6,723 bases of DNA, from positions 1 through 6,723 of the forward strand of contig CAAFUL010000067.1 in the NCBI GenBank assembly GCA_900766185.1. Direction: 5' to 3'. The translations under genes were made by a program, and so were the position numbers. The notes below the pieces were generated by a model that saw nothing but the letters and a program-made list of their open reading frames with translations, ran no database searches and had not been told where the DNA came from. Position 1 is the stretch's first letter; every line of letters begins with the position of its first letter. Source of the DNA: an uncultured Johnsonella sp. (GTDB taxonomy: Bacteria; Bacillota; Clostridia; Lachnospirales; Lachnospiraceae). Below, piece after piece: positions 6,024-6,723 of this stretch.

Positions 6024-6224
6024 ATAAAAAACTCCGTATAATTCAATCATACTCGCAACCATTTCTCAAAGCTTCGACAAATTCACACAGACTGCGGAAC
6101 TTAGCTTTATACCAAAAAGCATGGTGGACTGACGCTTTGGACAAGTCCTCGTCTGTGGAATTTGTACCTTGCTTTATCAAAAGGGTTAACCGCTAAAAAG
6201 ATTGAATTATACGGAGTTTTTTAT
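6024..6224. mobile_element. Family A palindromic element, copy 2 (complete, MITE-like)
   Basis: A 201-base element bounded by perfect 25-bp inverted repeats, 6024-6048 and 6200-6224; the inner part of the left one reads CTCCGTATAATTCAATC. The arms between them are only partly complementary. The left arm is type A (CATACTCGCA, CAGACTGCGGAACTT) and the right arm is type B (GACGCTTTGG, CCTCGTCTGT, GGTTAACCGCTAAAAAG). The centre GGTGGACTG (6123-6131) is shared with copy 3. Taking the ends as AAAAACTCC and GGAGTTTTT, both are flanked by TA, which would suit an IS630/mariner-type mobiliser; that is a guess from two bases. It has no coding capacity. Confidence 0.75.
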
Positions 6225-6277
6225 TTTCCCGCCACACTACTGTTACAAAAGATTAGTGGAGTGTAGATATATTTATA

Positions 6278-6511
6278 ATTGTTTATGTTGCCAAGGGGAA
6301 GGGGTGGGGATGTGTAGCAGCGACTTTTATTTCGAACTTATAAAAAGATGTATGTAATGACGGTTTATGTGCCTAAGTTACCGGTGGTAGGAGAGAGGCT
6401 TAGCACACTTTTATCTAACGCCACATCCCCTGTGGGAAGAACTGTTTTTAAGATTTGAATAAAAGTCGCTGCAACACCTCCCCTCCGTCTCCCCTTAGCA
6501 ACATAAACAAT
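6278..6511. mobile_element. Family B element with 54-bp inverted ends and a structured core
   Basis: A 234-base element whose ends, 6278-6331 and 6458-6511, are inverted repeats matching at 47 of 54 positions without gaps. The outer bases are ATTGTTTATGTTGC and the inner part AGCGACTTTTATT is identical in both. The 126-base core can form an 8-bp hairpin GTGCCTAAG/CTTAGCAC (6369-6406) enclosing TACC-GGT-GGTA, and CCACA-TCCCC-TGTGG (6421-6435). CACATCCCC in the core also complements GGGGATGTG in the left arm (6306-6314), so alternative folds compete. There is no reading frame of note. It is MITE-like; a structured RNA is possible. Confidence 0.65.
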
Positions 6512-6568
6512 GGCTATTTGTCTACTCCAAACCCCTTATACAGCTATTCCTTTCGGGTTGGCGATTAA

Positions 6569-6723
6569 AGAAACACTCCCTATTTCAATCTTTTTAGCGG
6601 TTAGTACTGTTAATAAAGTGAGTTACAAACTTTACAGACGAGGATGTCCAAAGCGTGGTGGACTGACGCTTTGGACATCCTCGTCTGTAAAGTCTGTAAC
6701 TCACTTTATTAACAGTACTAACC
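6569..6723. mobile_element. Family A palindromic element, copy 3 (cut by the window end)
   Basis: The outer end 6569-6590 is the exact inverse of the end of copy 1 (81-102). From 6599 to the window end runs an inverted repeat of two 58-base arms (6599-6656 and 6666-6723) with a single mismatch and the 9-base loop GGTGGACTG. Both arms are type B, in contrast to copy 2, where one arm is type A. If the symmetry continues, the element should end about 29 bases beyond the window. No coding capacity. Confidence 0.75.

Larger units (their letters stand above)
5951..6723. other. Gene-free, repeat-packed region
   Basis: No protein-coding gene with a ribosome site is visible in these 770 bases on either strand. 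They hold, in order, a B-like terminus (5973-5992), family A copy 2 (6024-6224), a family B element (6278-6511) and the start of family A copy 3 (6569 to the end). The spacers of about 31, 53 and 57 bases show nothing recognisable, apart from a weak imperfect hairpin at about 6231-6265. This looks like a landing zone where small elements have accumulated. Confidence 0.75.

Noticed and set aside
6024..6723. Integron attC sites
   Set aside because: The imperfect palindromes of copies 2 and 3 recall attC sites, but the RYYYAAC and GTTRRRY core pairs are absent, the outer ends are long inverted repeats, and no gene cassettes lie between copies.
5951..6723. CRISPR array
   Set aside because: The repeats are long, palindromic, few, irregularly spaced and in different orientations; there is no regular repeat-spacer pattern.

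Overview
The window looks like a piece of an AT-rich Clostridia (Firmicutes) chromosome, most likely Lachnospiraceae. The basis is the low GC content, strong AGGAGG-like ribosome sites, lipoprotein-type solute-binding proteins, a cobalamin riboswitch ending in an intrinsic terminator, and a membrane-anchored alpha/beta hydrolase of a type I associate with Clostridia. The family-level placement is an impression from the proteins, not a database result.

Layout. Positions 1-194 hold the end of a palindromic repeat (family A copy 1, 1-102) and a short terminus of a second repeat family (family B, 154-173). A minus-strand alpha/beta hydrolase occupies 195-1139. A gene-free stretch of about 515 bases (1140-1654) carries a candidate promoter and two long hairpins. 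A cobalamin riboswitch with its terminator follows (about 1655-1803). It controls a plus-strand operon: two paralogous solute-binding lipoproteins (1830-2885 and 2909-3982), an internal terminator-like hairpin (4026-4069), a FecCD/BtuC-type permease (4086-5144) and its ATPase (5144-5911). A terminator closes the operon at 5922-5950. The last 770 bases are non-coding and packed with repeats: a B-like terminus (5973-5992), family A copy 2 (6024-6224), a complete family B element (6278-6511) and the start of family A copy 3 (6569 to beyond 6723). Copy 3 contains a nearly perfect 125-bp palindrome.

How the genes work together. The operon encodes a complete type II ABC importer: lipid-anchored receptors, membrane channel and ATPase. 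The riboswitch makes cobalamin or a related corrinoid the best substrate guess, because by protein sequence alone the family also covers siderophores and haem. The terminator hairpin appears to act also as the regulatory stem (P13) whose loop kisses L5 of the aptamer, and its 5' arm can instead pair with the aptamer core. This gives a simple repression model in which B12 bound means terminated. The internal hairpin before the permease would keep the receptors in excess over the membrane complex.

Most worth a second look: the family A palindromes with interchangeable arms, the family B element with 54-bp inverted ends and a structured core, and a matched inverted pair of B-like termini (154-173 and 5973-5992) that brackets exactly the hydrolase and transporter block. 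I see no CRISPR array, tRNA, rRNA or transposase gene.
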